A stretch of DNA of 64,000 nt, taken from contig VWZW01002467.1 in assembly GCA_013397115.1 (NCBI GenBank), positions 745,666 through 809,665 of the forward strand, read 5' to 3'. The first letter of the stretch is position 1. Every line of letters starts with the position of its first letter. This document shows positions 50,191 to 62,498 of the stretch, one piece after another. The notes under the pieces were generated by a model, which was not told where the DNA came from, searched no databases, and worked only from the letters and a program-made list of their open reading frames with translations. Both the position numbers and the translations under genes were made by a program. The stretch comes from Edolisoma coerulescens. Its lineage: Eukaryota; Chordata; Aves; Passeriformes; Campephagidae.

Positions 50191-52860
50191 CATTTGCCAG
50201 GGGACACAGTGAAAAGTAGGGATATTTTTATAGTTGTAGTTTCAAGAAAAAAGTATTTTCTGAAAGTGCTATCTGGGACAAAGGCTTTGTCCTGCTGTGA
50301 AGTCCAATTACCTGGGGACCAAATAACTGCAAAACTTCATCAGCACAGCAGTTCTGTGCCAGCTCATCAGTATTTCAGAGGAAATACGATGGATATTCAC
50401 AGAGGATGGGTTTTTGTTGCAAAGTGATGGCTGCTGACTCCTGGAAGCCATTTCATGGTTCTGCAGGGGGGCAGCATGGCACCTCTCATAACAGCACCAA
50501 GTTCCTCTCCTGTGCCAGAGCATCAGAGAACAAACAGGAGCAGCTCTGAGGGACAAGAGAGAGACTGGGAAAAGGGATGGAGAAGAACCAGAGGAGCAGG
50601 ACAGGCAGCAGTCGAGATTTGTCAGGAACCCTTTTGTCAAGAAGCTGGAGAGACCTGAACTGTAAATGGGACTTAGACAACAGGAGAAGAGAGGACAGAG
50701 CAAACCACAATGCAGTGAAAGCTTGAGGATGTGCAACTGCAGCTCTCCAGGAGTCAGATGAGCTCAAGTTGAACTCTGGAGGTGCTTCCAAGCATGTCCT
50801 GTGCTATTTGCACCAATTACAGGGCTGCTGTCCAGCCTGCCCTCCAGTTTGGAGCCTAATATGAAACAGGAGGAGCCTTGGTCTCTCTGTGTCAGGAAAT
50901 GGGTATTTAACCTAATTTTTTCAAACCCTAATTGCATCCTTATTCTTCCTAATACTGAGCTAATAAATGAAGCATTCCAGATTCCACCCTGGCATTTCAG
51001 CACACCATAAAAAAATACACAACAGATTAAGCAACCATTATCTGTGTCGTGCATTCCCAGCCAGTGCAGCTCCAATGCCACATTTCACAGATGGGTTCAG
51101 CGACTGCTGTTCTGTGAGGGCAGGAGCAGCGGGGTGGGCTGATTAAACCAAACTAACAACGTAATTTGGGGCTGCTTCTTCTGTTTTATCATAATAAACT
51201 TGAGTTGGTTTGTGCTTTCTCCATTCTGTCACCAGGGCATCTTTTGCAACAGAAGAAATCCAGTTCCAGTGACGGCATCCCCTGAGCAGGGCCCACCCTG
51301 AGAGAGGCCACGGGCTCTGAGGTGCTTGTGTGGGACTGTGCTCGTGTCTCCATCAAACAATGAACACTGACAGATGAAAATACTCACAGTTGCCACAAAA
51401 CTTGCTTCATTTTTCATCCTGTTGTGGATGAAACACCTTCTTAATGTCTTTCACGTCAAAGAAATTATTTCTTTATCTGGTATCATCCAACCTGTTTTCC
51501 ATTCCCCATCTCCACTCCCCTAGAAAGCTCAACACTAATTGGTATTCAGTGAACAAATTGTCATTACTTTTATTAATTGTATCACATTGTTCAACTCCCA
51601 AGATAAGGGAATTACTGTTCTCAATACCAAACAATGATGCTGCTCCTGTCAGGAGAAAGGGGTGAGGGATAAAAATTCCAGAAGTAATACTCCACCAGTG
51701 AAAGGTGACTTTTGTCAGCTCTCCTGAGCCCCAAACTCTGCTTGGAGCTCTGGCCAGAGACAAACACCCTGGTCCCAGAGGGAGCAGCGAGCTCCCCAGG
51801 CACCCCCCCTCTCACCCTTCGTGCTGCGTGAGCACCTTTCACTGCCCCCCAGAGCACGCAGTGCTGCAACCCGGGCTCTGGAGCCACCACTGAGCTCCAA
51901 AAATCCACAGGCAGGAGTTCACAAAGCTCAAGTTAATCTGTATGTTGGTGTCTGATTCAGGGAAGCAAGAAGAGGCTGCTCCAGCTCCTACACAGACAGA
52001 ATTTATTCCACCCCATCTCACAAGAGATGTAGTGTTCCTTTTGTCTTGTTTTTAATTTTTATAAGAGGAAAAGACTTGAAAAAGGACATATCTGCACAGC
52101 CTAATTCCCAATTGCACATTTCAGTTTTGAGTCCAGAGATGAACAGGATGCAGTGGTGTGAATTGTTACAATAACATTAAAAATGCAGCAGAACTCATTA
52201 TCCTAAATTTAATCTCTCCCTCTGAAATTCTGTCAGACTTATTATGTTGGTTCCCTTTTTGACATGGTTTAAGCACCTCCAGGGAGCAGCTGTACAATAC
52301 CAATAATAATGATGAAATTGCTGTCTAAAGCTTCACTGGACATCAAAAATAAGGAGATTAAATTCGCACTTACAGACACTTTTTAAAGAAAATTATCAGT
52401 GTACCAAAATGGTGGAGCTTATGATATGCCCTTAGGGAGCAACTAGACACCAGCTCCCAGAGCAAATGTCACACAAACCTTATGAACACAGGACTCCCAG
52501 GGGTCCAGGTCACAGCCCTGAGAGAGTTGTGTTCTCAAGGAAGCAAGAATTTGACACTTCATCCAAACATCTCACAAACTCCATCTTTGGAAAGTGCTGC
52601 TTCCCTCCTGCCGTGCCCCTTGCCCGGCAGAGCAGCTCAGCCGAGCCCCTCCCAGGCTCCAGGAGCTCCCACCTGGGCCAGCAGCGAGCCCAGCGCCCTC
52701 AGACTGACCGGTCCGCGGGGCAGCCCCAGCAGAGCCTTTTCCCAGCACCACGGTGCAGCTCCACCACCTGCCTCGGGGTCCTGCTGCAGGGCAGGGGGGC
52801 TGGGGCACCCCAAAACCACCTGCCTTTGCCAGCTGTGTCAGCAGGCCTACAGGAAAATGT
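50191..52860. other. Non-coding unique DNA
   Basis: Frames up to 142 codons, unrecognisable. 52570-52800 is GC-rich, with overlapping frames on both strands that encode only Pro/Ser/Gly/Arg-rich text. 51990-52450 is AT-rich and frame-free. No transposon was recognised. Confidence 0.5.
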
Positions 52861-55000
52861 TTAACTCTTCAAATTCTCTTTAGTTTGTGATCTGACACAG
52901 TTACTTCAAAAGTATCACCACACAGATTCATCCACATTTCAGACAACATAACCCCTTCTCAATAAAGGACCCCACTGAGATCACTGTGGTTTAATCAGTA
53001 CTCTAAATTAAAACACACATTCTTGAGGACAAGTAATGCAAGTGCATGCTTACTTTTTGGAGGGGAGAGTTTTGAATAGAGCTATATATAGATGAATATC
53101 ATCAACCAAATTTGTAATTAATTCCAGCAACTCATTAACCGTAGGAGTAAAGTCACTGGAGCTTCACTAGTTTATGAGACCTACGGATGGGTGTCCATTT
53201 ACTCACTGAAGTATGTAAATCATGCCAGGGTTTTATTAGGTGGTGCATTGACTAACACAGAGACTCTGTCTGTCAGAGCTGCAAAGAACCAGAACAGCTT
53301 TTTTACTGAAATACCACTTCAGCGCTCTGGAGTTAAGTGGGACACAAACAATGTATAAACTTTGTGTAATTTCTCCTTACATTATCAATATTCCCACTGA
53401 GAGTCAGTAAAACTGACCTTCAGCTGCCCTGATAAGTCGTGGTTAAAGGAGTGGAGATCCTGAGCTGTGTGCTGGGCCCTTTGAAGAGTGCTGGCTGTGT
53501 CCCAGCATGCATCCCTAAATAAACCAAAACTGAACTGAAAAGTCGCTTTGAATTATTATTAACAAGCACTGCACTATTTTAATTGGCCCCCTGGTGAATA
53601 CTGGCCTAAACATGGGGACAATAAATTGCCTTACTCTGTGAAGTTTCTGTTTTGAATCCAACAGTAAAAAAAGCCCCCCAAACTCAGAACAAACACAGAC
53701 GTGCACACAGGCATGGAGAGAGCTGAGAGCACCAGGTCTGGTAAGAGCTCTGTGCCTGCTCAGCCAGTGCTGGAGCTACCACACGGTGATGGGCAGGCAA
53801 ACTCCAGTGGCCTCAGCATCAAACCAGCAGTGGTGGTCGAGTGTTTGAACTCAAGGCTAAAACAGTCCAGTTTTTGTAGATCAGGAGTGCTTGGACACTG
53901 TATTACTTCGTCTTCTACAAAGGCTGTTTCTTTTCTGGAGGCTGAGGGAAAGCATCTTGCAGAGCCCCACTGATGTGCTGCACCTCCTGCTGGACCTGGG
54001 TTTTCCAGCATCACTCGGAAGTCAAAACAGGACAAAAAAAAAGAGTCAAATCCTCCTACAGAAAGCAAGAACTGAGCCAAATCAGCCTCCAAGTAAGCTC
54101 CACCAGTGCTGCTGCCACCCTCTATTCATCAGGAACAATGAGTGCAGGCATTGAAATTCCACACTGGTTTGATAAACAGAGTGCTGCTTTTTTAGTGTGT
54201 CACATTTAGGCAAGAGAACAGATTCTGGCTGTAAAAAAAGTACCCTTGGAACCTGCTTTTATAGTTCTTACTTGAAATATTTCTCAACAGTCCTCTCATC
54301 ACATGCATTTAAACAACTGCAGCCTCAGGAGTGTAATAACCGATAGCAAATCCACTGACTCTTCCAGGGCAGAAATGCAAGTCCTACGTGCAGGTCACAA
54401 TTTAATGAGTTCACGGACAACAAAGCTCCCAAACCAGAGGGGAATCGATGCTAATTATGACAGGGAATCCCAGTGTCTCCACTGCATCTGTAGTGTCACT
54501 CACCTGCAACCACCAGCTTTTCACATATTGATTTTAAGGTTAGCATTAGGCACAGCACCTTGATGTGAAACGTGTCCCTCTGCCCTCAGATTTGCACTGA
54601 CAGGGATCAAACAGCCGGTAATTGGTAGGGGGGAAACATCCCATACTCCCCAGGCATAACTGGAACAAAGGAAATCCCAGATTCATGAATATTTAGCAAG
54701 TTTCCACACTGCTATGCATGACAGATGTATTTCGGTTTTAAAAGAATGTCAAAACCATTCACTGCAGTTCCCTTGTGAGATTAGAGTGGCCCCTTTTCTG
54801 GGAGCAGTTGGTCTTGTGGCTTCATCCTGCATCTTCCTGAGGACTGGCTTAGGGCTGGAACTGTTCAGGGAGGAAAATGGCATCCATACAGACATTTTTT
54901 ATTTTCAATTTTCATTTCAATTACATTTATCATTGGGCCTTGAGGTTGTTTACATCTGAAATATATCTGCCAGGAGTTCAAGTATTGCCTAGTCATTGCT
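52861..55000. other. Non-coding DNA, AT-rich left part
   Basis: 52880-53500 has no sizeable frame. It is AT-rich unique sequence, including a TATATATAG string near 53083-53091 that looks TATA-like but has no promoter context. The remainder has short unrecognisable frames. Confidence 0.5.
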
Positions 55001-56704
55001 CACGTTAGTTCTCTGAAAGGATTGTCAAGACAAGGGAATCCCACACAACCACAAGTGTCACCTGAGGAGGAGCTGTGAGCAGCAGGCTGGACCAGAGCAC
55101 AAGCCCTGCTGGTGCCCTGGCCAGCCTGGCTGTGGGGGGCTGGCACAGAGCGCTGCCCTGGGCTACAGCCCGAAACACGAGCCGGGGACACGAAGGCTTT
55201 GGTGTGCCCCGCTGGCTGAGACGGGGTTGGGGGCCACGGCCACCCCCGCATGGGCCAGAGCAGCCCCAGACACCTGCCCGAGGCTTTACCCATCCCTTGG
55301 GAATTCCGGGCCGGGGTGGCCAGGAAAGCTGTGCGAGGGGCAGAGGGGTACATAAAATGCTCCATCGGTGAATTTAATGCCTGGTGATAAAACGCTTTAT
55401 CCGTTCTGAAGGACGGTGCTTAAACAGATGCTGTTAGTGGTTGTATTTCAAAAGTCAATGGGGCTAAATAAATCTAAAATTTACTTCTACTAAAAGTGTT
55501 ATGAGGCCAAGATCTTTTTATTCTTTAGGTGTTCAATTAAGCAAAAATCAAGAGATCTGCTGAGAATTTAAGACTACCATGAACAGGAAAGCTTTTTAGT
55601 TAAGCTTTCATCTCTTCATGTGAAGAACTAAATTGATGATTTTTAAATAATTTACATCCCAGAAGTAGTGGTAAAAAAATGTCCCAAATGGAGCTAAAAG
55701 CATCGTAAATATCATTTCCTGTCAGATTATATGAAATACCCTGATAAATGAACAGCTCTTAAAAGGACACTAACAGTGGACTTGGAAGGTCTGACTCCAG
55801 GTTTCTGAAAATGCCAGCTCTGAGCAGCTGCCGTTTGACTTCAGCTCTTCAGCCATGAGCAAGCCATGAGATACAGAAGTATGAGTGTGCCCTTTTTTAC
55901 TTTCTCTGATTTATTACATCAATGCTCATGTTTTGAAGAGCCTTATCCATCTAAGAAACAAAGGGAAACTGGTCATCAACCCAGAACTTGGGGAAGGGGA
56001 GAGAGACATGACTGTTTATGAGCTCCATAAAGATCCTTTTGAACACATCACCAGCTGCCAACAAACGCAAATGTCTTTTATTTTCCTTTCAGTGAGTGCA
56101 TGTGGGAGGGGAGGAGAGAGAGGAAGGAGTCTGTGTTAGCTCTGCTGTTACACTGCTGAATTAAGACAGCCACCTACCCATCATCTACTTCCAAATCCCT
56201 TTTGATTTTCAGACACAACTGACATTTCACTGCTTTCTGTTGCCCATCCTGCTTAAATATTAATGCATCCAAAGGTTCAGATGACTGCCGCCATCCAGAA
56301 CAGAGAATCAGAAATTAAAAGCAAACAGGCAGAACAAAGCCTGGTAACGAGTGCGTGGTTCTGAACTTGCTGGGAAAGCTGAGATGAGCATACAGTCAGC
56401 TTGAGCTGTGAGTCATCCTTTCTTGTTATTAATGCAGTATTTATCAGCACTCACTCCTTTCCTCATGATTTCTGCCAGCTCTGTTTTCACACCCCGTTCA
56501 TCACCACAGCTTTCCCATTTCTCTGCCCAGCCAGCACCGTGCCCATCGTGCCCAGCTCGTGTTCTCAGGCTCTGTGTCCCGTACTCCCCTTGTGCCAGCA
56601 GCCTGTTTCTCTGGATGTTGCGCTTCTTTTGCAATTGTTTGTGTTTCTATGTGATGGGGCAGCAGTGGTGAAATAAAAAGTGACAGCCTACATCGTGTGT
56701 TGTT
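55001..56704. other. Non-coding unique DNA
   Basis: 55070-55340 is GC-rich with frames of 98 and 121 codons on opposite strands, unrecognisable. 55370-55880 is AT-rich and frame-free; AAAGTCAATGGGGCTAAATAA near 55451 faintly recalls old amniote repeats but is too short to call. Confidence 0.5.
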
Positions 56705-56717
56705 ATGACGCCGTCAT
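56705..56717. promoter_or_regulatory. Inverted TGACG (CRE half-site) dyad
   Basis: ATGACGCCGTCAT reads as two TGACG half-sites facing each other, separated by one extra base compared with the classic CREB/ATF element TGACGTCA. CpG is retained twice. It may be a bZIP site; no promoter features surround it. Confidence 0.3.
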
Positions 56718-58189
56718 TTCAATTTTCAAGCACAAATCAAAGGCAGCTCTTCGGACACATGAAATGGCTTCAGCACGATGGCAGAACTGACCTCTGAGCC
56801 CAAGATGTGGCACTGTCCTTCAAAGCACGAGGGATGATCTAACTTGTCCTACTGCCTCCACCGGCCATCAGGCAGAGATCGGGGTACCGCCGGACAGGGC
56901 TTGTGCATCTCTGCTCAGGAGCCCTCGCAGCACTGACACTGGAACTGCTGCTCCCTGCTCTCTGACCACCTCTTCTGAAGGCTGGACTGAAATTCAATAC
57001 AACACTTACAGCCTTTGATGTTTTCAGAAGTACGAAGAATGCCATTTGGGCAGCCAAGGAACATTACAGCTTGTGGAACTATCATTAAAACCTGAAAAAC
57101 CTGCCTTGCCATCAAAACACCAAACACACTTTCTCACTGCTCTGATGATAAAGGTTTATATTTCATTACACCAGTGAACTATGATTATTTTGCAGAGCCA
57201 CTTCTCCATCCCCAGCAATTTAAAAGATGTCAGATTTTGTACCCTTCTGTGTACAATTTGGAAAGTTTCTAATTTGCTAATCAAGGGATCAGGACAGAAC
57301 AATCATCTTCCTGGAATTTACTACCAGCACTGTAAGAGCAATTATGTGGAAGATGTCCCAGTATTGATGCCACACAAAAACTTAAGATTGGCTAGAAACT
57401 AATTTCTAAGGCCAATTCCATACTGTGTCTTTGGGAATAAATGCAATGTGAGTGACACACAGTGATTGTTCAGCTTCCCACTGAATCGAAGCCCTTGCAC
57501 CGTTCATGGTAGAGATGCTCCACAGGCAGGAAAATGGAAATTAAAGCCGAGGCCACTGCTTATGCCTGCCTGCTGACCTCAGGGGATGCTGCAGTGACTC
57601 CCAGCCACATCCTGTGGGGATGAGCTGGCTGTTCATTAGGCTAATGAGGAACAGACAGCTGCCGTTAGCTGAACAGCAGCAGTTTGGTCTCAGGGCAGTT
57701 AAGGATTTGGTTGCCTGTGGCATACCATGGATGCAACTCTTACAGGTGCAACCCCAGCTGGACCTGACAGCCTCACCCCACGCTGGGATGGAAATGCCCT
57801 GGCTGAGCTGCCTGAAGCCTGGCTGCTCACAGGGCACTGCGCCAGGTCACCAGCAAACATCTCAGGAGCTGAGAACGGACACCAAACGCTTCTATGACAC
57901 CAGTCCCACCTTCCACACTGACCTGTCAGCCACGGGGAGGGTGAAAGATAGAAATCTTAGAAGAGGAAAACCACGCTGAGGAAGGAGAAGATGCCAAATG
58001 CAAACATTATGGGGAGTGCTCAACGTTTCCTTCCATTCAGCCTCAAAGTCAGAAATGAAAACGGCTGAACCCTAAGGAGAGGAGGATGAAAGGGCTTCGC
58101 TCCTGGGCATGTGACACTGCTCCCCTTTGTGGGACCAGATGCGAGGAAAGGGAGGAGAGAAGAAAAGCAAAGCTGGAGCTGAAAGGCTC
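56718..58189. other. Non-coding unique DNA
   Basis: Short conflicting frames, none recognisable. 57060-57180 and 57380-57540 are AT-rich. No repeat was recognised. Confidence 0.5.
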
Positions 58190-58215
58190 TTTTTTTTTTT
58201 TTTTTTCCTTTTTTT
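58190..58215. repeat. Poly-T tract T17-CC-T7
   Basis: A 26-base pyrimidine run, nearly all T. On the minus strand it would be a poly-A tail, but the sequence that would form the retroposed body (right of it) shows no polyadenylation signal nearby and no recognisable gene copy. I therefore call it a homopolymer tract only. Confidence 0.9.
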
Positions 58216-58319
58216 AAGAAAGAACAAAATTAAAACGATCCTGAAAGAACAACTCTTCCTTTCAAAGGCATTAGTTTGGGAAGCTGGCTGTAAAAGGGTA
58301 CATTTTTGAAATGTGGCTG

Positions 58320-58500
58320 CAGTTACCAAGCAACCTGCTCTGCTGCCAGCAGCGCCTCCGAATTCGGGGGAGGCACAGCCCGCGGCTCTGCCCTCCCAGG
58401 ACAGCGAGTGCAGCCGGGCAGTCTGGGCAGCGGGCACACCACGGTGTGTGGAGCCAGGACTGTCCACCCAGAGTGGCCTCCAGAGCCAGCCGGGCCTTTG
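58320..58500. promoter_or_regulatory. CpG-rich patch beginning with an RFX X-box
   Basis: GTTACCAAGCAAC at 58322-58334 fits the RFX X-box consensus (GTNRCC, 0-3 bases, RGYAAC) without mismatch. Over the next 130 bases CpGs are frequent (AGCGCCTCCGAATTCGGGG, CCCGCGG, CAGCGAG, CAGCCGGGC, CAGCGGGC), well above the surroundings. X-boxes near small CpG islands are a hallmark of ciliary gene promoters and of some neuronal enhancers. I found no convincing first exon on either strand, so a promoter role is unproven. The patch is about 3.6 kb upstream of the CpG island at 62 kb and may act with it. Confidence 0.42.
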
Positions 58501-61500
58501 GAAGTAGTGAGGATGGCAAAACAACGGAGGCACTGCACTGACAGAGGATGGAGGAACGAGGAGAAGAGGAAAATCTGAAATCAGCCCAGTAGCTGCAGCA
58601 GAAGAGCTCTGGGTTTATGTGGGTGCAACTATAAGCATAATTTGATGTATATTGCTAAAACTAAGGCAAACAGCAAACAAAATTCTAAATTAACATTCAC
58701 AGTTCTCATAGGCATTGGACACACTGCAGTGCTTTGCAGGATTTTCTATAGCCCAGGGATCTAACAATGGGAAGAAGAAAATAGATGCCCTGGGACCCAA
58801 CCTTTCCAGGCTGAAAAACCCACAACTCTGCCTGGGTCCAGAGCTTCTCCAGAGCTCTCATTCCATTAACTCTGCACAAGGATATCATTAAACTTTTCTA
58901 ATCAAGAGCTGTTTTGTTACATCCATTACTGTTCTAAATGAGAATTAGGCACAACATGTGCTTAATTTAGGCTATGAGTTGAGCTGGCAAAAATCTAAGC
59001 TTACATCCAAGCTGTACAAAGAGCTGAGGTGTTTTATTTATTGGCGAAGAGAACTGGCCCCAAAACTTCACAACCTCACACTGTCCCAAAGTTCTCCTGG
59101 CAGCCTCTGTCCCCAGAATGCCCTGAGCTGCCTGGTGCTGAGGGCTGGGTTCAAACCTCTTGGCTCAAAGCATTATCAGTCAGACTGTGATTAAATGTTG
59201 TTTGAGACGGCTGAGGATGCCAATACAAAAGATGGGATTTGGGCAGCACCTCCCAGCACCTCTTTCCACCATTCTGAGCCATCCTCCACCAGCGCCAGCC
59301 CTGTGCTGCAGCATCACTCGTGCAGAGCACACGGCACTGCCCCTGCAGCATCTGCCTCTGCTCCAACAGCCAAAGCCAGCTCTGAGGTATCTCAGGAGTG
59401 CAAGATCCCTCACTGATCTGCACAATCTTCAACAAATGTTCTGTGCATGGCACTTGGCATATTTATTGGGTGCTCTGAGATCACGGGAAGGTTTGCCAAT
59501 AATCATATTAGACGTCACAGTTTTCCCTGCGTTACACCTAATATGGCAAGGTATGTTATAAACACAGTCATTGTGAAAAGAGACTGATGTTGTCACTAAA
59601 CAGCTGTTTTGCTCAGTTCTTTCATGAAATAACTGAAAATTGTAGGTAGGCATTACATGGAATGCCTAATCCCTGAGTATTTAGGATTATTAGATGAAAA
59701 GGACAAGAAAACTATTTGCTACATTACATTCCTTTACGAAACCACAGAGTCTTTTAGATATTTCTTCTTGAAACCACACTGGCAAAGCCTGCCACTTTCC
59801 TGAACTGATCCTTACTGTTACAATTGAGCCTATTTTCTGAAGTGACTGAAAGTTTGAGTCATTTAGTACAAGAACTGCTCCCACAACAGGATTCTAAAAG
59901 TAATGCCACTCATTCCAAATTTCTTTGCTGTATTTTGTGCGACAACCATGCAGAATCATCATGCAGAGAAGGAAAGTGCCCAGGATTTTCCTGAGACACT
60001 GACTGCCTCCAGCTGCCACTCCTCCCATCAGTGACTGATTTCACAACATGACCATAACACACACTGGCTTTTTTCCTCAAGTTTTGCCCCTTTTCTCTTT
60101 TCTTGCTAATTTCCCCTAAATGGGGCTGGTTTGAGTCTTGAGTAATGGCTTGGCACTGCTGTTTGCAGCCCACAACCCCTCAGCCAGGTCACCTTGTGGC
60201 AGCAGGACTCTTGCCCGGGGATGTAGCAGGTCTTGCAATTCCCCACGTGGTATTTTGTACACAAAGTCCTGGAAACAAACTGGCATTAGAGAGGGCTCAG
60301 TGCAGCAGAGTTCTTGTTTTACAAATACTGGCAGCTTGTCTGGCTTCACCTGTGGTTAGAAATCGAGGCAGGGCAGCTGTGAGACCCCCAAACAACAGTG
60401 CTTGTTTTCATGTCAAATCTGTGCAAACAGCTCGTATGTCAAAGTGACAGCATCTCCCTGGGATGCTCCTCACACCGAGCAGATCTCTCCGGTGCTCTGA
60501 GCGTGCCAGGCGGCTGCAGACCCCTCCAGCTGCCCCTCCTGCAGCCAAAGTCCTGAGTGGCCATAGCTGCCCACACACACGCTGTGGTCAGGAGTTTGGT
60601 ACATTTTCAGCATAGTTTTTCTCACTGAGAATGCTGACTGCATTTTCTGCCACTGCTTCACCTGGGCACAGTTCTGCAATTCTATTGATTTAGGCCCCAA
60701 CCCAGCACATTTAAAAATGTCATTACATTTAACATTTGATTAATTTAATTCCAGTAAAACTAAATTAATTTCACAATTTTACAGCCTTAAAGCTGTACAC
60801 CCACATAAAGGTTGGATGGGTTGCAATCTAACAGATGCACAACTTCTTGGGGTTGAGAATAGACCTCCACCCATCAGCATTTTAAAATTTGAATGTTACA
60901 CTGCTAAGCCTCACGGTTTTCCATTAATCAAAATTCACCAAATCACTTTAGGATTTCAGCCCTATCACTCCATCAGGTCCCAGAGAACAATTGTTAAGAG
61001 CAAAAGCACTTTAGTTGTTCGTGTTGAGCTGAACAGCCAGGTTCCTCTTCTCCAGTGTCATGCGGAGATGGGAAAGCCAAGTGTCAGGACCCCATTGTGG
61101 GGTGCGGACGCCACTCACGGGGTGCGCTGCATGGAGAGATCCCCACGCCTGCTGCACTCCAGTCACGGGACTGGTCAGAGCATGAAGCACTGCAGCATAC
61201 AGAGAGGAAACAGGATCGGTCCCCACCTGGCATCCCAACTCCCTCTTTCCTCCCACATCCAAGAACCCCTGAGTGCTGCTTTCTCGCAGCCAGGCAGGTG
61301 TTGGGTCTGATGTTTCTGATCCACACTCTGGCACAGGGAGGAACCAAAGGTGGGTCCCATAACCACATTCTATTTTGACTCCAAGAGATGGATCTCTACA
61401 GGTTTCATTAAATATGGGTAGACCACAGCGTGTTTCAAAACCCCAGGCAGGGGTGCAGCGTGCCCCCATTTAAATGCAGATGCTTTAAGAATAATTATAA

Positions 61501-61900
61501 ACCGCTCAATCTCCGTGTGAAGCAGCAGCAGAACAGAGCTGGAACACGCAGGGAAGGCGGCAGCGCAGGCAGTCCTGAGGACACCAGCAACTGCTTTCAG
61601 CTCTCACATTTATAAATAATTTATTTCCAGCCACCTGTGCCCAGAATAACAATTTTCTGCCTGAAATCTCCACGCTGGTGCCGGGAGGCTGTCAGGGACT
61701 CGCTTTCCCGGGACCCTCTCGACCTGTTGGGAAGGGGTCCGGGTCTCCAGAGGGGCAGCTCTGGAGGGATCTGCCCCTAGGGGGAACAGGCACGAGAAAC
61801 AAACACGGAGCATCCGTTCAGCTGATCGCATTAGGGCTCCTCGCTGCTGCTGCCGCCACTCAGCTCTGCCGATGCAGCCATCCGTGCGCTTGGACAAACA
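58501..61900. other. Non-coding DNA upstream of the 62-kb promoter
   Basis: No gene was recognised. 59560-60120 and 60690-61020 are AT-rich; the latter contains ATTTGATTAATTTAATT (about 60735-60751) and CTAAATTAATTTC. 61040-61470 is GC-richer with frames on both strands (up to 152 codons) that I cannot identify. Distal promoter or enhancer sequence is expected but not demonstrable. Confidence 0.5.
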
Positions 61901-62087
61901 CCCAGGCAGAGGGAATGGGTAGGTCTGGAAACGTCGGCAGCTGCAGAAGGCTGCAGAGCTCTGCTGTGAGGCAGCCTTAGAGGAGAGGCTGTTTCGGGCA
62001 GGGGAGCGTTATGAAACACGAGCGCACTGGCCGTGCCTGAGGATTTTGGCGGCGCGGACGCTGCTTCCACCCTGCCAGCCGGAGGCC

Positions 62088-62146
62088 ATGGAGCGGCTCC
62101 CTCCCGCCGGCTCCCGCGGGGCGCAGGACGCCGGCACCCCGGCCCG
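62088..62146 (+). CDS. Possible first coding exon, partial, gene unknown
   Basis: ATG at 62088 lies in GGAGGCCATGG, close to an ideal Kozak context, inside the CpG island. The frame reads MERLPPAG and on for 19 full codons. It reaches CG|GTGAGC, a near-consensus splice donor with GT at 62147-62148, leaving phase 2 (two bases of a codon). Without splicing the frame ends at TGA 62148-62150 after 20 codons, so it makes sense only as the start of a spliced gene or as a chance or uORF frame. The peptide is Pro/Gly/Arg/Ala-rich and I do not recognise the protein. No downstream exon could be joined to it with confidence. The alternative is that the whole region is a 5' untranslated or lncRNA exon ending at 62222 or 62492. 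Confidence 0.3.
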
Positions 62147-62151
62147 GTGAG

Positions 62152-62206
62152 CCGCAGGGACCCGGCCAGCCGCAGGGACCCCGGCCAGCCGCAGGCACCC
62201 CGCGAG
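62152..62206. repeat. GC-rich tandem repeat, three 18-19 base copies
   Basis: Three consecutive units beginning GCCGCAGG follow the candidate donor. Two have 18-19 bases with the pattern GCCGCAGGGACC(C)CGGCCA, and the third is diverged (GCCGCAGGCACCCCGCGA). The array sits in the CpG island between two possible splice donors and is likely to vary in copy number between individuals. If transcribed it lies in the first intron or in a long first exon. Confidence 0.75.
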
Positions 62207-62379
62207 GGACACGGCGGAGGCGGTGAGCGCGGCGCGGAGCGGGGCTGGGGCAGCTCCCGGCGCGGGCAGCGGGAGGGAGCGGAGCGCCGCAGAGCCGGCG
62301 CGGCTCCGAGGGGTGCGCGCAGGATTACGGCTCTGCCGGGAGCGGGAGGCAGGAGGAGGATTAGCAGGGAAGGGCAGAG

Positions 62380-62492
62380 GGAGCAGGATTTACCAGCTTT
62401 TCAGATATGCATTACGGCCTTTTGTAATATTTCACTGGATTGTACAGGACTTTGCCTGGCTACAGCAGGGGTTCCTCAGCCACAAAAGGAAG
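62380..62492 (+). other. Possible exon end before a third GTGAGG donor
   Basis: AAAAGGAAG|GTGAGG at 62484-62498 is a good donor sequence, followed by a T-rich stretch. On the left, a tract ending TTGTACAG (62440-62447) could be an acceptor and would leave a 45-base exon (62448-62492). Alternatively a single first exon could run from the CpG island to 62492. The reading frames across it lack an ATG and are unrecognisable, so a non-coding exon is as likely as a coding one. Confidence 0.22.
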
Positions 62493-62498
62493 GTGAGG

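Larger units (their letters stand above)
61980..62350 (+). promoter_or_regulatory. CpG-island promoter (putative)
   Basis: From 62030 to 62350 I count by eye about 45 CpG dinucleotides in a strongly GC-rich stretch, far more than anywhere else in the window. GATTTTGGCGGCGCGG at 62042-62057 contains an E2F-type TTTTGGCGG. There is no TATA box, as expected for a CpG-island promoter. The plus direction is favoured by an ATG in strong Kozak context (62088), three GTGAG-type donors downstream (62147, 62223 and 62493), and a fall to AT-rich, intron-like sequence after 62500. An upstream short frame starts at ATG 62011 and ends at the TGA at 62038-62040; it would be a uORF if transcription begins left of it. 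Promoter activity is inferred. Confidence 0.68.

Noticed and set aside
53083..53091. TATA-like string
   Set aside because: It is embedded in generally AT-rich DNA with no initiator, CpG content or downstream exon signals.
55445..55480. Possible second ancient-repeat fragment (AAAGTCAATGGGGCTAAATAA)
   Set aside because: Too short and only one recognisable core; could be chance.
58190..58215. Poly-T tract as the tail of a processed pseudogene
   Set aside because: No polyadenylation signal or gene-like body beside it and no target-site duplication seen.
61831..61881. 16-codon minus-strand ATG frame left of the CpG island (divergent transcript start)
   Set aside because: It ends in a stop after 16 codons without a splice donor, so it does not support a bidirectional coding promoter.
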